Shown piece after piece: positions 1 to 10,395 of a stretch of DNA of 64,000 nucleotides. This DNA is from Sorghum bicolor (Eukaryota > Streptophyta > Magnoliopsida > Poales > Poaceae): positions 50,439,166 through 50,503,165 of the forward strand of contig NC_012873.2 in the NCBI RefSeq assembly GCF_000003195.3, read 5' to 3'. The number at the start of each line of letters is the position of its first letter. The first letter of the stretch is position 1. The notes below the pieces were generated by a model. It was not told the DNA's origin. It made no database searches and saw only the letters and a list, made by a program, of their open reading frames with translations. The translations under genes were made by a program, and so were the position numbers.

Positions 1-1099
1 TAGTGCAAGCATACTTAGCAATCATTGCGAGACAAGACTACGCCCATGCATAGTGATATTAGCAAGGTAAATGAGAAACATAGCAATCACTCCCCTATAA
101 TAATATTGCTCTGCCACCCCAATACACGAGAGGGGGACTATATAAGAATCAATGAAGCTGTCACTATCACGAACCACCCCACGATCTGGCATATTGGGTA
201 CAATCGCAGATAAATACGGTATAAGCACCACGCCTACACAATATCTATCATTTACCCATGGATCCGATGGATAAATGCTATACGATCCTAAGCATGTATA
301 TAGATCCAATCTAACTAAGCCAAGTACATAACTATGATAAACTAAGAACAATATAATCTTGAATATAAGCAAGTAGAGCAAAGTCATAAGCAATATATTG
401 AAGTAGAACAAAGTCATATTCATAATATTGAAGAACAAAGATAATTAGAAGAACAATTAGAAGCACAATTAGAGAATTACGAAGAATCCTCTTGACAGAT
501 CCGGAAACCAATCGAAGATTGACTCCTTCTAGTTCTAATCCTATGTAGCTATGCTAATCTAGATATCTAATTGATGTGGTGGCTCTAATCTTGATCAGAG
601 GCTTCTTCTCCCTTGAGGAACAACAAATTAGGGTTGAGAGGCTCTCTCCTCCAGGGGCCAGGGGGTCTGGTTTTATAGTCCCTTCAAGTGAATATGGGCC
701 GTTGGATCAAACCGACATAGATTGTATGGTTTAGATTCATCCTTTAGGTCGGTGGAGATCTCCCACGAAGCAGAGTCCTGATTGGACTCAGGAGGTGGGC
801 GGGCGCCTAGGGGAACAGGGCGGGCGCCCTGCCTCTGGCCCCGTTTCGCCTCCGCTTCGGTCTCGTGGCTTCTGGAGTCTTCTAGATGTAAGATAATTGC
901 GCGGCACGTTAATATCTCTATGTAATCCCGACGTGTGGGCCTTTCTTCCGTATTTCCCGATAACCCCCTGCAGAAATAGACAAACACCAAAACTCGTGAA
1001 ATTCTGTCAGATAAAACCCTAAGTCTAGATGTTGATTTCATTTGGATCATTTTCTTTGTTTATTTGATAATTAAATTTGATACTTAAGGACCGTCAACA
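1..1099 (-). repeat. 3' LTR of the 1-7678 element (partial)
   Basis: Base 1 aligns with base 6580 and base 1099 with base 7678 at a constant offset of 6579, without gaps. About 14 substitutions are visible by eye over 1099 bases. It ends in CGTCAACA next to the polypurine tract. The first 556 bases of this LTR lie before the window. Confidence 0.95.
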
Positions 1100-1114
1100 A
1101 ACTCCCCCAAGCTT
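1100..1114 (-). other. Polypurine tract of the 1-7678 element
   Basis: The minus strand reads AAGCTTGGGGGAGTT directly before the LTR boundary. That is the expected place and composition for the plus-strand primer of reverse transcription. Confidence 0.75.
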
Positions 1115-3458
1115 ACCTCTTGCTCGTACCTGAGCAAGGATAGACTGAGCTATGGATCATAAGTTGTTGCAATATCTTTTAAAAATTGACGGTACACATG
1201 CTTTTTAAATAAGATATCATCTCTGAGTTAGAGTAAACTGTCAAGACTTAAAACTTACTTACTTTACCTTCACCATGGGACTTGTAACCGTCACTTCCAT
1301 CTTGAGTAGTTAAAAGATAGAACAGTCTAGTCAAGTGCCATGTCTCTTATTCTTGATCAGCTATAGCTCTGGTGTTTTTGCAGATTTTCAAATAAAACTC
1401 AGAGATTCCTTGTATGACTCTCTCATATCTCTCTTTTGTGGTATTTCTAGATCCTTACCAAGGCAGTGATGTTATATGCCTTCTCTCAAGATATGTAGTA
1501 TTTGTAGTATAAAACATAGTGACATTATCTTCTCTCTCACCCTACTCTAATAAGGCTTTAATATCTGGAGCTCATAGGTGGGAGATAAAATATACATACT
1601 TACAAGACATTTATTGCATAGTCAAACCATGGATCCAAAGAAACAAATCAATAAGTCAAATCAAGATGTGCATGTGTGGCGAATGAATGGTGTATGGTGA
1701 TGATGGTGATAACAATGGTGGAAGTCTAATTCTACTTTTGCTCTTTGAGGGGATACATACCTTCCTTGCTTTTTGAATAATGAGGAGAATGAGATGCTCT
1801 TCTTTTTCTTTTCTCTCAGGTGGGTATCTTGTACCCCTAATTCTACTGTCGGACACTTGTCTATTTTTACCTCTCGTCTCACTTTTTCTTTTCTTTCGAG
1901 GTTCCGAGCACTTGCTCCTTTTTATTTCCTCATATTTCTCTTCTTTTTTTAGAGCACTCATCCCTTGAGATAATATAGCAAGTGGTAGTAACAAGATAAC
2001 TGGAGCATTTATTTCACAAGGGAAAACAGAAATATTTTTGGCTATTCTCTCCCGGATTAGGAGTAGAATATTTTTGGGTGATTCTGGAGATGAAAATGGA
2101 TGGATATATGTGGATGGTACTTCCGGAGTAGAAGTAGCATATATGAGTGAACGTGCAAGTGAAATCTTGATTTAACCACATGACAAGCTCCTAAGGGTCT
2201 ACACAGCTTGACCACACTCAATGCTCATAAGCAGTAAATAGTAAATGTGTGGCTTAAAGTCTAGCAAGCATGTATATATGGCTGTGGTAGGAATTTAAAC
2301 TCTCATCATACAGGAACTCATCATGCAACATTTTAAAGATTTTTCAAAGATGAAATTCTCCAGAATTCTAGCATCTCTAGGAACAGATAAACAGCAACTC
2401 AACCTTCCCATATCGTATCCGTTAACAACTGAGACTTTAGATCAAGTTTTCATCCCACAAGTTTAGGTCTAGAGGAAGATTTAAATTATAACAGTTATGT
2501 CTAAACTTGAGAGAGAACTTAAAATGTGCAAATTAGGCAACGCAACTATTCATCATATCCATGCTTAAGTTTTATTTAGATACAGATTAGCATAGCCACT
2601 TTATTTATTTATTAAACATACTAAGCAAACGATATATATATAAGCACAAAATCTTTATTTGGTTTTTTTTCATAGTTATGTATATTTATATTCTAAAATA
2701 ATATAAGTATAAAGATAGATAGATAGAAATACTTATCGAGATAAATGGGGGTGCTCTCCCCCAAGCTGAATTTTGACGTAATTTCTCTTGATGTAGCTAG
2801 CAGGTGGCAGAGGTGTATTTGAAAGTCAGCAGCATTCTAACAGCGATTAGAATGTCCTCCGTCCGCTAGTCTTCTTGATTATTAAATTCTATTGGAGCTC
2901 AAATAGACAACAAAGCTTGTGGAACTGATTAAGTGTTAGCATAAATATCTAGCCTTTATCATGTTGAGACTCCTTAATAATTGTTACTCCCTGTTTTTAT
3001 ATTTTCATTTTATAAAGCAGAAAAGAAATTTTTATTTTATTTTTATGCCACCACAGTGAATGTACTTATGGGTTTTATACCACTCGCATACTCACATGGG
3101 GCTTACTGTTTTCACATTTTTATTTTCTCTTTAAGATAGTATGAATATGATTAACTAAATAAACTATTTAAAATAATTGAAAGGAAAAGGGTAACTACCA
3201 AGTTTACCTCTTGGCAAGGCGTTCGGTGTTTTTAAGTCCTCCGAACGGGACTCTGTTTTCTCAATTGTCCTGAGGTTCGTTGGGTGGCGTAGTCGGTACT
3301 TCCGGTGGCGCCTCTTCTTCATGTATAGTTATCTTCTATTTCCATACCTGACTCGGTGCTTCAATCTCCTCTGGATAATTCTGTTTAAACTCTACGTCTT
3401 CTGACCTTACAACTTCTCCTTCGTAGTCTGCCCATCCGTCCTTGATGATTTGCCTCCT
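1115..3458. other. Internal retroelement sequence without coding capacity
   Basis: This stretch lies between the gag-protease stop and the polypurine tract, where an autonomous Gypsy element would carry pol. Only short ORFs occur, with no RT, RNase H or integrase motifs. It is AT-rich with simple runs. A second purine run (minus strand, 2754-2768, CAGCTTGGGGGAGAG) resembles the terminal polypurine tract. Confidence 0.7.
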
Positions 3459-5861
3459 CTAGTTGCGGTTGCGTCTCTTTCTGACCTGCTTAGATTCTTC
3501 AACGATATAGTTAGGGTCAGTAAAATAACGGCGTACCTTCTCTGAGGGGAAGTGCATATGGACTTCTCCGGTTCTAATGTAGATGATTGCTTTAACGGTG
3601 CTGAAGAACGGTCTTCCAAGGATGATGGGTGGATCGTACTCATCTTCTCCCATGTCAATAACTTGAAAGTCTATGTAGACAAAATGATCGGTTACTGCTC
3701 CTTTAACTTCTCGAAATGTCTGATCTGCCATCTGGAGCTCAATGTATGTTGGTCTTAGGGGCATGGTTCCGAACAAGAGCCGATAGGTGACTGCGGCCAT
3801 TATGTTGACGCCCGATCCGGTGTCACAAGTCGTCTTGTAGAAGTTGTATCCATTTATGGAGCAGTAAATGCTTGGCATTCCTGGGTCGTCCTTCTTGGTC
3901 AAAAGCGGTGACTTAAGTTGGTGATCTTGGCCTCCATGAACTACAGTGACCATTTTAGCTGACTCGGTCCACACTTGCTTGTTCCTGTTCCTCCTGTTGG
4001 TCCTCTTCCTTGATTTACGTCTGGATTGATCTGGAATTTGTGTAGTCTTGTTCTTGAAGAAAAATATCTCCTTTCTCCCTTTGACGTAGAAACTGATCTT
4101 GGCAGCACTGGCGTAGATGATAGCTCCCGTGGTGTTCAAGAATGGTCTCCCTAAGATGATGGGTGCCCTCTCATCATTTTCGGTCTCTACTACTACGAAG
4201 TCGGCTAGAGCATACAAGGTACCAACTCGGACACAAAGGTTCCTCAATATTCCTTTTGGAAAAGTTATCGTCTGATCTGCAAACTGCAAACACATGGTTG
4301 CTTCTAATAAAGGATATATAAAGAATTTTTCATAGAGTACCCTAGGTATAATGTTGACGCTAGAGCCAAAGTCGCAGAGTGCTTCTGGGACGTCCACCAT
4401 GCCGATGGAGATCAGGATGACGGGGCGTCCTGGATCGCCTCTCTTGACCGGCAGAAGGTCAGTAGTGAATTCAGTGATGGGGTTACTCCAGTTACCTACA
4501 TCAAACATGTCTACAAGATTTGCAGATTCTAATCCTTCCGGTTGTGATGGTATACCGAGGTTAGTAGTAGGAACAGCAGCAGCTATTTGATTTAATTGAG
4601 ATTCAATCATTTTATTAAAGCTAATTTGATTCTTGATGGCAGTAGAAAAATTATCCATTCTATTATTTATATTTTCTAGCATTTTATCATTAGATGCCAA
4701 TTTCTTAGATAAATTATCCATTAGCTTTCCTTGATTAGACACTAACTCTCTCAAAGGTGGAAAATTATTATTACTGTTGTAAGAATTGTTACCTTGATAA
4801 TTCCAACCTTGATTTTGTTGAGGACGGTTGTAATAGTTGTTGTTGTTATTGTTGATGTAGTTCACATCCTCAAGCATCTCAGGGCAGTGGTTGCCTGAGT
4901 GTCCAGTGTCTCCACACTCCTCACAAGTCATGTGAGAGTCGTAGATGTGCATAACTTCTTTCTTGTCTCCAGCTCTATCATCGAGCTTCTTCATGAGCAG
5001 GTCTAACTTTGCAGACAACATGTCTACCTCCTTCAGCTGATGCATACCTCCACCTCTCTTGCGTGTCTGGGTCCTCTCTTCATTCCAGCTTTGATTGGAC
5101 GCCATCTTCTCCACAAGAGTTGTGGCTTGTGGTATAGTAAGTGATAAGAATGCTCCTCCAGCTGCAGCATCCATGGTCTCTCGGGCACTGTTGCCGAGCC
5201 CATGATAAAATGTCTGCATCAATAGCCAACTCTCCATTCCATGATGGGGACATTCTAGGATGTAGTCTTGAAAGCGCTCCCATGCTTCTGGAACAGATTC
5301 ATCATTTTGTTGCTGAAAACTTGTAATCTTCCCACGGAGAGCATTGGTCTTGCCCATGGGAAAGAACTTAGCCAGGAAGTTTGTTGAGCAGAGTGCCCAC
5401 GTAGTATTCTTCTCCTTTGTAGCGTAGAACCACTGCTTCGCTCTTCCTAATAGTGAGAATGGGAAGAGGCAAAGTAGTATAGCATCTTTGGAAACTCCTG
5501 ATATGGTGAATGTGTTGCAAATCTCCAGGAAGTGTTGTAAATGAGCACTAGCATCTTCGTGTGCCTTCCCACAGAACTGGTTGGATTGCACCATGTTGAT
5601 AATTCTAGGCTTGAGCTCAAAGTTGCCATCGATCTCTGCAGCAGGTCCAGTGCGGATGTTGTCCGTAGTGGGAGCTGAGAACTCGTGGATTGATTTGTTC
5701 GCCATGGCCTCGAACTCTGAAGACAAGTTCCGGTGATCTTCTTGATTGGATGAAGCTTCTTGCTGAAGTGTTGATGATCTCTTCTTGAGCTTGGCTCTCG
5801 TCTTCTTGAATAATGCTTCGGGATTGTCAACAAAATTTCTTGGAAGATGTCTTCTATTCAT
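3459..5861 (-). CDS. Gag-protease polyprotein of a Gypsy-type retrotransposon, with two retropepsin-like domains
   Basis: One open frame of 800 residues. Residues about 90-225 fit the plant Retrotrans_gag capsid domain (KQWFYATKE; ESWLLMQTFYHGL). A CCHC zinc knuckle, C-x2-C-x4-H-x4-C, lies at 313-326, followed by an Asn-rich stretch at 335-366. Two retropepsin-like domains follow. The first has CDFGSSVNIIP at 496-506 and IILGRPFL at 568-575. The second has CDTGSGVNIM at 679-688 and IILGRPFF at 746-753. Only the second keeps the usual D-T-G active-site triplet; the first reads D-F-G. The end is basic (KRRNRN). No polymerase follows. Expected role: packaging of element RNA into particles and processing of Gag. 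The start chosen is the first Met, about 135 bases after the primer site. Confidence 0.9.
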   Translation of the reverse strand: MNRRHLPRNFVDNPEALFKKTRAKLKKRSSTLQQEASSNQEDHRNLSSEFEAMANKSIHEFSAPTTDNIRTGPAAEIDGNFELKPRIINMVQSNQFCGKAHEDASAHLQHFLEICNTFTISGVSKDAILLCLFPFSLLGRAKQWFYATKEKNTTWALCSTNFLAKFFPMGKTNALRGKITSFQQQNDESVPEAWERFQDYILECPHHGMESWLLMQTFYHGLGNSARETMDAAAGGAFLSLTIPQATTLVEKMASNQSWNEERTQTRKRGGGMHQLKEVDMLSAKLDLLMKKLDDRAGDKKEVMHIYDSHMTCEECGDTGHSGNHCPEMLEDVNYINNNNNNYYNRPQQNQGWNYQGNNSYNSNNNFPPLRELVSNQGKLMDNLSKKLASNDKMLENINNRMDNFSTAIKNQISFNKMIESQLNQIAAAVPTTNLGIPSQPEGLESANLVDMFDVGNWSNPITEFTTDLLPVKRGDPGRPVILISIGMVDVPEALCDFGSSVNIIPRVLYEKFFIYPLLEATMCLQFADQTITFPKGILRNLCVRVGTLYALADFVVVETENDERAPIILGRPFLNTTGAIIYASAAKISFYVKGRKEIFFFKNKTTQIPDQSRRKSRKRTNRRNRNKQVWTESAKMVTVVHGGQDHQLKSPLLTKKDDPGMPSIYCSINGYNFYKTTCDTGSGVNIMAAVTYRLLFGTMPLRPTYIELQMADQTFREVKGAVTDHFVYIDFQVIDMGEDEYDPPIILGRPFFSTVKAIIYIRTGEVHMHFPSEKVRRYFTDPNYIVEESKQVRKRRNRN

Positions 5862-5995
5862 ACATTCCCCTGCATAAGATAAAATAGAAAAATATCGGGG
5901 TAAAACTGTATGAGAGAATAGATAAGCTCAATCATATTAGTGATGCGAATGATAACTCAAAATCTTTTATTCCATTCCTGATTAGTAATCAACCT

Positions 5996-6013
5996 TCCCC
6001 GGCAACGGCGCCA
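5996..6013 (-). other. Primer-binding site, tRNA-Asp type
   Basis: The plus strand reads TCCCCGGCAACGGCGCCA, which equals the 3' end of plant tRNA-Asp including CCA as I recall it. The minus strand therefore carries the complementary priming site. It lies about 10 bases inside the LTR boundary, separated by an A run. Confidence 0.85.
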
Positions 6014-6023
6014 AAAAAATGCT

Positions 6024-7678
6024 TGTTGGGTATTCTTAACATCATTACCAAAAGTAGACTAAGTTCTCTAAATCTAGTAACGGTGCCAAAAATGCCAAAC
6101 CTATCCCTCACACCACTTAAGCCAAGTTGTCATCCCCAGCATGATATAAGAGACGCGGTATTGAAATATGCAATTGCTCTTCTAAATAAATAATGAATGG
6201 GATCTGCAAGCGCACAGAATAATACCGATGCAGCATTTTAACCGGGAAGTATTCCAGGTATCGTTATTTATATTTTTACCACTGGGAAGGGATTAACAAT
6301 CATCAATATTGATTACAGAATAGAATATGAGATTGAGTATCTATCATTGCATGTATAATTGAGGACATTATATCTAACTCTTCATACAGGGATAAGTGTC
6401 ACATAAAAGATATATGAGATAATAATAGTGACAAAGATAATTAATCTGATCTAGCCACATAATAAATATGATAAGCACCTCAATTAGATACTCTAGAAAG
6501 TCATTAGAATGGTATTAGAACGAACCACAAGAATATTCCCTAAGTTATTCTCAACTATATAGTCTAGCATTATCATAATTAGTGCAAGCATACTTAGCAA
6601 TCATTGCGAGACAAGACTACGCCCATGCATAGTGATATTAGCAAGGTAAATGAGAAACATAGCAATCACTCCCCTATAATAATATTGCTCTGCCACCCCA
6701 ATACACGAGAGGGGGACTATATAAGAATCAATGAAGCTGTCACTATCATGAACCACCCCACGATCTGGCATATTGGGTACAATCGCAGATAAATACGGTA
6801 TAAGCACCACGCCTACACAATATCTATCATTTACCCATGGATCCGATGGATAAATGCTATACGATCCTAAGCATGTATATAGATCCAATCTAACTAAGCC
6901 AAGTACATAACTATGATAAACTAAGAACAATATAATCTTGAATATAAGCAAGTAGAGCAAAGTCATAAGCAATATATTGAAGTAGAACAAAGTCATATTC
7001 ATAATATTAAAGAACAAAGATAATTAGAAGAACAATTAGAAGCACAATTAGAGAATTACCAAGAATCCTCTTGACAGATCCGGAAACCAATCGAAGATTG
7101 ACTCCTTCTAGTTCTAATCCTATGTAGCTATGCTAATCTAGATATCTAATTGATGTGGTGACTCTAATCTTGATCAGAGGCTTCTTCTCCCTTGAGGAAC
7201 AATGAATTAGGGTTGAGAGGCTCTCTCCTCTAGGGGCCAGGGGGTCTGGTTTTATAGTCCCTTCAAGTGAATATGGGCCGTTGGATCAAACCGACATAGA
7301 TTGTATGGTTTAGATTCATCCTTTAGGTCGGTGGAGATCTCCCACGAAGCAGAGTCCTGATTGGACTTTGGAGGTGGGCGGGCGCCCAGGGGAACAGGGC
7401 GGGCGCCCTGCCTCTGGCCCCGTTTCGCCTCCGCTTCGGTCTCGTGGCTTCTGGAGTCTTCTAGATGTAAGATAATTGCGCGGCACGTTAATATCTCTAT
7501 GTAATCCCGACGTGTGGGCCTTTCTTCCGTATTTCCCGATAACCCCCTGCAGAAATAGACAAACACCAAAACTCGTGGAATTCTGTCACATAAAACCCTA
7601 AGTCTAGATGTTGATTTCATTTGGATCCTTTTCTTTATTTATTTGATAATTAAATTTGATACTTAAGGACCGTCAACA
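6024..7678 (-). repeat. 5' LTR of the 1-7678 element (complete, 1655 bp)
   Basis: It runs from TGTTGGGTAT next to the primer site to CGTCAACA and pairs with 1-1099. It contains a GC-rich patch near 7375-7410 with repeated GGCGGGCGCC-like palindromes, inside otherwise AT-rich sequence. To its right the protease-region frame of another element is interrupted after residues MEEVKA, so this is the insertion edge. Confidence 0.92.
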
Positions 7679-8508
7679 GCCTTTACCTCCTCCATGGGAT
7701 CAGGCATAAGATATGATTCGGCCTTATTGTTTAAGGAGTGTGAAATTGTTATTGGGAATTTAAAGGTTTTTCCAAAAGAAATGTGTAGCTTTCCAGTATG
7801 ACCTTCATAAAGGAGTCTTCTAAAAGGTTGTCCTATCAACAGGTCGAAGTCCCATGTATCAAAGATATAGAAGTTCAAATGAACCATGGAGCCTTCTACC
7901 GAAAGAGGTAGGACATTAATAATTCCAAGACTGGGGACTAATCGTCCCGAAGATTCCTTTATGACCTTTGTTGTGGGGGTTAAGGCAAGATTTTTAAATA
8001 ATTTAAGTGCAAAAGATTCAGACATGATGTTGATCCCCACAACAGGATTATAAAGAGCATTAAATCGATCAAAATTATAAGCACAGCGTATAGTTATAGA
8101 GGGTGTGTCCAAACGGATCACATCAGAGGTAAGCTCTGATTCCTCCAACCATTCGCTACTCATTACTGAGATAAGCTCTATTAATTGTTGTTCACTTGGT
8201 AAATAAATGCTAAACTGGCCGTTTTGGGGTTTGTCGATAGAATGATAGTTTGAAATGTTTCCAAAATCGGCAAAAAGATCGGATTCTATATCCAGCATGA
8301 AGTCCGGTGGTGGAATTTCTTCCTCTTGTGGCTCAGAACTTGGGATAGCTAAAGTAGATGAAGAATTTGGCAGAGTGTCTACTTCGGCTTCGTAGGTTTC
8401 ATCATGAATGGTATTATCCATCTCAGCTTCTAGGATTCTATCTAGGATCACTCTAGCTTCATCAGTAGGGATGCGAAAGAAAGAACCTCTAGACATTGTG
8501 TGTAGCAT
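7679..8508 (-). pseudogene. Retropepsin-like gag-pol fragment of the second Gypsy element, cut by an insertion
   Basis: About 277 residues are open from Met at 8508. The N-terminal half is acidic and low-complexity (EEEIPPPDFMLDIESD). Then comes a retropepsin-like fold signature: NPVVGINIM where D-[TS]-G-x-x-[VI]-N would be expected, and DLLIGQPFRRLL as the flap-distal ILGRPF-like motif. The catalytic Asp-Thr-Gly is not present in recognisable form. The reading frame runs straight into LTR sequence of the inserted element at 7678, so the natural C-terminus and pol are separated from it. Confidence 0.75.
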
Positions 8509-8609
8509 TTGTTTATGATTTTTCTGAAGACCTCAAAAAAAGTGAAATAAAAGAACAGGGTCTTCAAGATTAAGGTTTGGACCAGATTCTAAAAGATCAG
8601 AAAACGTTT

Positions 8610-9051
8610 CTAGGATTTTCCTAAAGTTTCATTATCTTTTTGTTTAAAAGATAGGACTTCGAGTCTAAGGTTGGCTATACGGTCAAGGGAATAGAAATCT
8701 AGACAAAAGTTGGCTCGTAAAACTCCCCATTCACCTTGTTGTTGACTTACCTTCTGACTGTACCATTGTCTAGCTTCTCCCCTTAAAGAAAAAGGAAAGC
8801 TTCCAACGTAAAGTTTTATCAGAAATGCCTTCAATGCGAAGATAATCACATGTTTGCTCAAAATCTCTAATATGAAGGTAAGGGTTTTCGTCTTCCTTTC
8901 CCGAAAAAGATAGGTTTTGAATCATGGCAATCAACCTAAAACTTAACTTGTATTGGGATGTTTGGATAGGCTGTGATGATTCCCATGGTAAAAGGTCAGT
9001 TACTGAAGGGATTGCAGATTCATGGATCGATTTAGAATTTTGGTTTTCCAT
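8610..9051 (-). pseudogene. Frameshifted Gag of the second Gypsy element
   Basis: The start is Met at 9051 (MENQNSKS). The first frame reads to about EGISDKTLRWKLSFF. Homology then continues in another frame (FPFSLRGEARQWYSQ) to about 8610 (ETLGKS), followed by a stop. The join lies near 8795 and looks like a small indel. FSLRGEARQWYS matches the plant Gag core motif (LxGxAxxWY), as does FSLLGRAKQWFY in the first element. No zinc knuckle lies between this piece and the protease-like region, so a deletion is likely there as well. Confidence 0.75.
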
Positions 9052-9157
9052 AAGGTAAGAGTAAAGAAAATAAATACAGAATATAAAAGATAAGAAAAGA
9101 TAAAAGTATAGATACAAGCTAGTAGTAAGACTCAGGTTATCTCAGCAACCGTCTTTC

Positions 9158-9173
9158 TCCCCGGCAACGGCGC
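9158..9173 (-). other. Primer-binding site of the second Gypsy element, tRNA-Asp type
   Basis: The plus strand reads TCCCCGGCAACGGCGC followed by GAGA instead of CA. It matches the first element's primer site apart from the last positions and lies about 10 bases from the LTR. Confidence 0.7.
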
Positions 9174-9183
9174 GAGAAATGCT

Positions 9184-10395
9184 TGTTGATATTTGGGAAC
9201 GCAATAAGGAATTGATCCGCAAGCGCACGGATATCGGTGAGCACTTCACCCGGGAAATTATCCAGAGTATCGTATTTATTTTTTACCACTAGGAGAAAGA
9301 GTACATCTGACTAACCGGTCTATTACTACTAACTCTTTAGGCACAAAGAATGTCTTTCGATATGAGTGATAAATAGAGAAGACTGCAACCGTAGTCTCCT
9401 TCTAACCTTGGTAAGGATGATCTACTGTTCTAATGGGGAGGCTAACGGAATCTAGACACCACAAAGGATGTTCAACCCGCACCTATAAACCTTATCCTTC
9501 CTGCTAACGAGATATGGTCTGCAAAGGTAACTCGGAATTGTCACGTTCCTCACTACTACCACGGTCCAGCTAGTCAGGGAATATCTATGAGTACCCCAGC
9601 CTAAACACCACGTTTACGCTAGCAATGATTACTCTAAACTCTACGCGAAGAGATTAAAGTAAACTCATAAACCATAAGAACAATAAAACAAGAACTTCCT
9701 AGAATTTAGAAGTCGAAATACTGAAGAATCCTAGGAGCAAGCTTCGGGTTAGGAGAACTTGATCCCGCAGGTACAAGCTTGGAGTAGACACCGACAGGCC
9801 GGGCTTCCTCCAATCTACACCTCCACTCTATCTCTCTCAATCTAGTAGAAACTAGAAGATCTATTTCTACTTTACATTGGTTGCTAAGCCTAAAAAGAAA
9901 TATTAATTAGAGAAGAGGTTTTCCTTCGAGGGCACCCCTCAATCTCTATGATAATTTCTTCATGTCTTTTCCAGGGGCCAGGGGGTCTCCTTATATAGTC
10001 CTCCTCCTTTATGCGTTTTTGGATCGGTAAGCGAGGTGGTACTACGTTATTCTAGATCCAATAGGTCGGTGGAACATCCCGTGCGAAGAGAGTCCCGATT
10101 GACATCTAGCAGGGGGCGGGCGCCCTGGGCCTGGCCCCTTTCGGCCTCCGTCTTCTTCTCGTGTCTTCTGAAGTCTTCTAGATGGCAGAAAATCGCGTGG
10201 TGCGTTGATATCTCTATGTAATCCCGACATGTGGGCCTTTCTTCCTTATTTCCTGATAACCCCTTGCAGAAACAGATAAACAACAAAACTCGTGGAATTC
10301 TGTCAGATCAAACCCTAATTCTAGGTGTTGGTTGCATATTGGTCCTTTCCCTTGTTTATTTAATAATTAAAATTGATACTTAAGAACTGTCAACA
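9184..10395 (-). repeat. 5' LTR of the second Gypsy element (1212 bp)
   Basis: Boundaries are TGTTGATATT and CTGTCAACA, matching the TGTTG...CAACA ends of the first element. Parts are clearly homologous to the first LTR: the GC-rich GGGCGGGCGCCC patch near 10110, and a shared stretch near 10210-10390 that reads CTATGTAATCCCGAC and ends with the polypurine-side boundary. Confidence 0.85.

Larger units (their letters stand above)
1..7678 (-). mobile_element. Non-autonomous Gypsy-type LTR retrotransposon (gag-protease only; left LTR truncated by window)
   Basis: Two near-identical LTRs (1-1099 and 6024-7678) flank a 4.9-kb interior on the minus strand. In element order the interior holds a tRNA-Asp-type primer site, one long gag-protease ORF, about 2.3 kb without coding capacity, and a polypurine tract. 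LTR ends are TGTTG...CAACA. No reverse transcriptase, RNase H or integrase is visible in the interior, so the element would need polymerase from a relative; this resembles the TR-GAG class of non-autonomous elements. It is inserted in the protease-region reading frame of the element to its right. Loss of pol by deletion cannot be told apart from an originally pol-less design without relatives to compare. Confidence 0.88.
7679..10395 (-). mobile_element. Second, decayed Gypsy-type element (5' part), interrupted by the first
   Basis: In minus-strand order: LTR (10395-9184), tRNA-Asp-type primer site, a frameshifted gag beginning at 9051, and a retropepsin-like region cut at 7679 by the younger element. 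The rest of the interior and the 3' LTR are outside the window or lost. Its Gag start (MENQNSKSIHESA) resembles the SIHEFSAPTTDN region of the first element, so the two are related but distinct families. Confidence 0.82.

Noticed and set aside
22..438. 138-codon minus-strand frame present in both LTRs (also at 6601-7017)
   Set aside because: It is duplicated only because it is LTR sequence. Its hydrophobic composition comes from AT-rich DNA, and no LTR-encoded protein is expected there.
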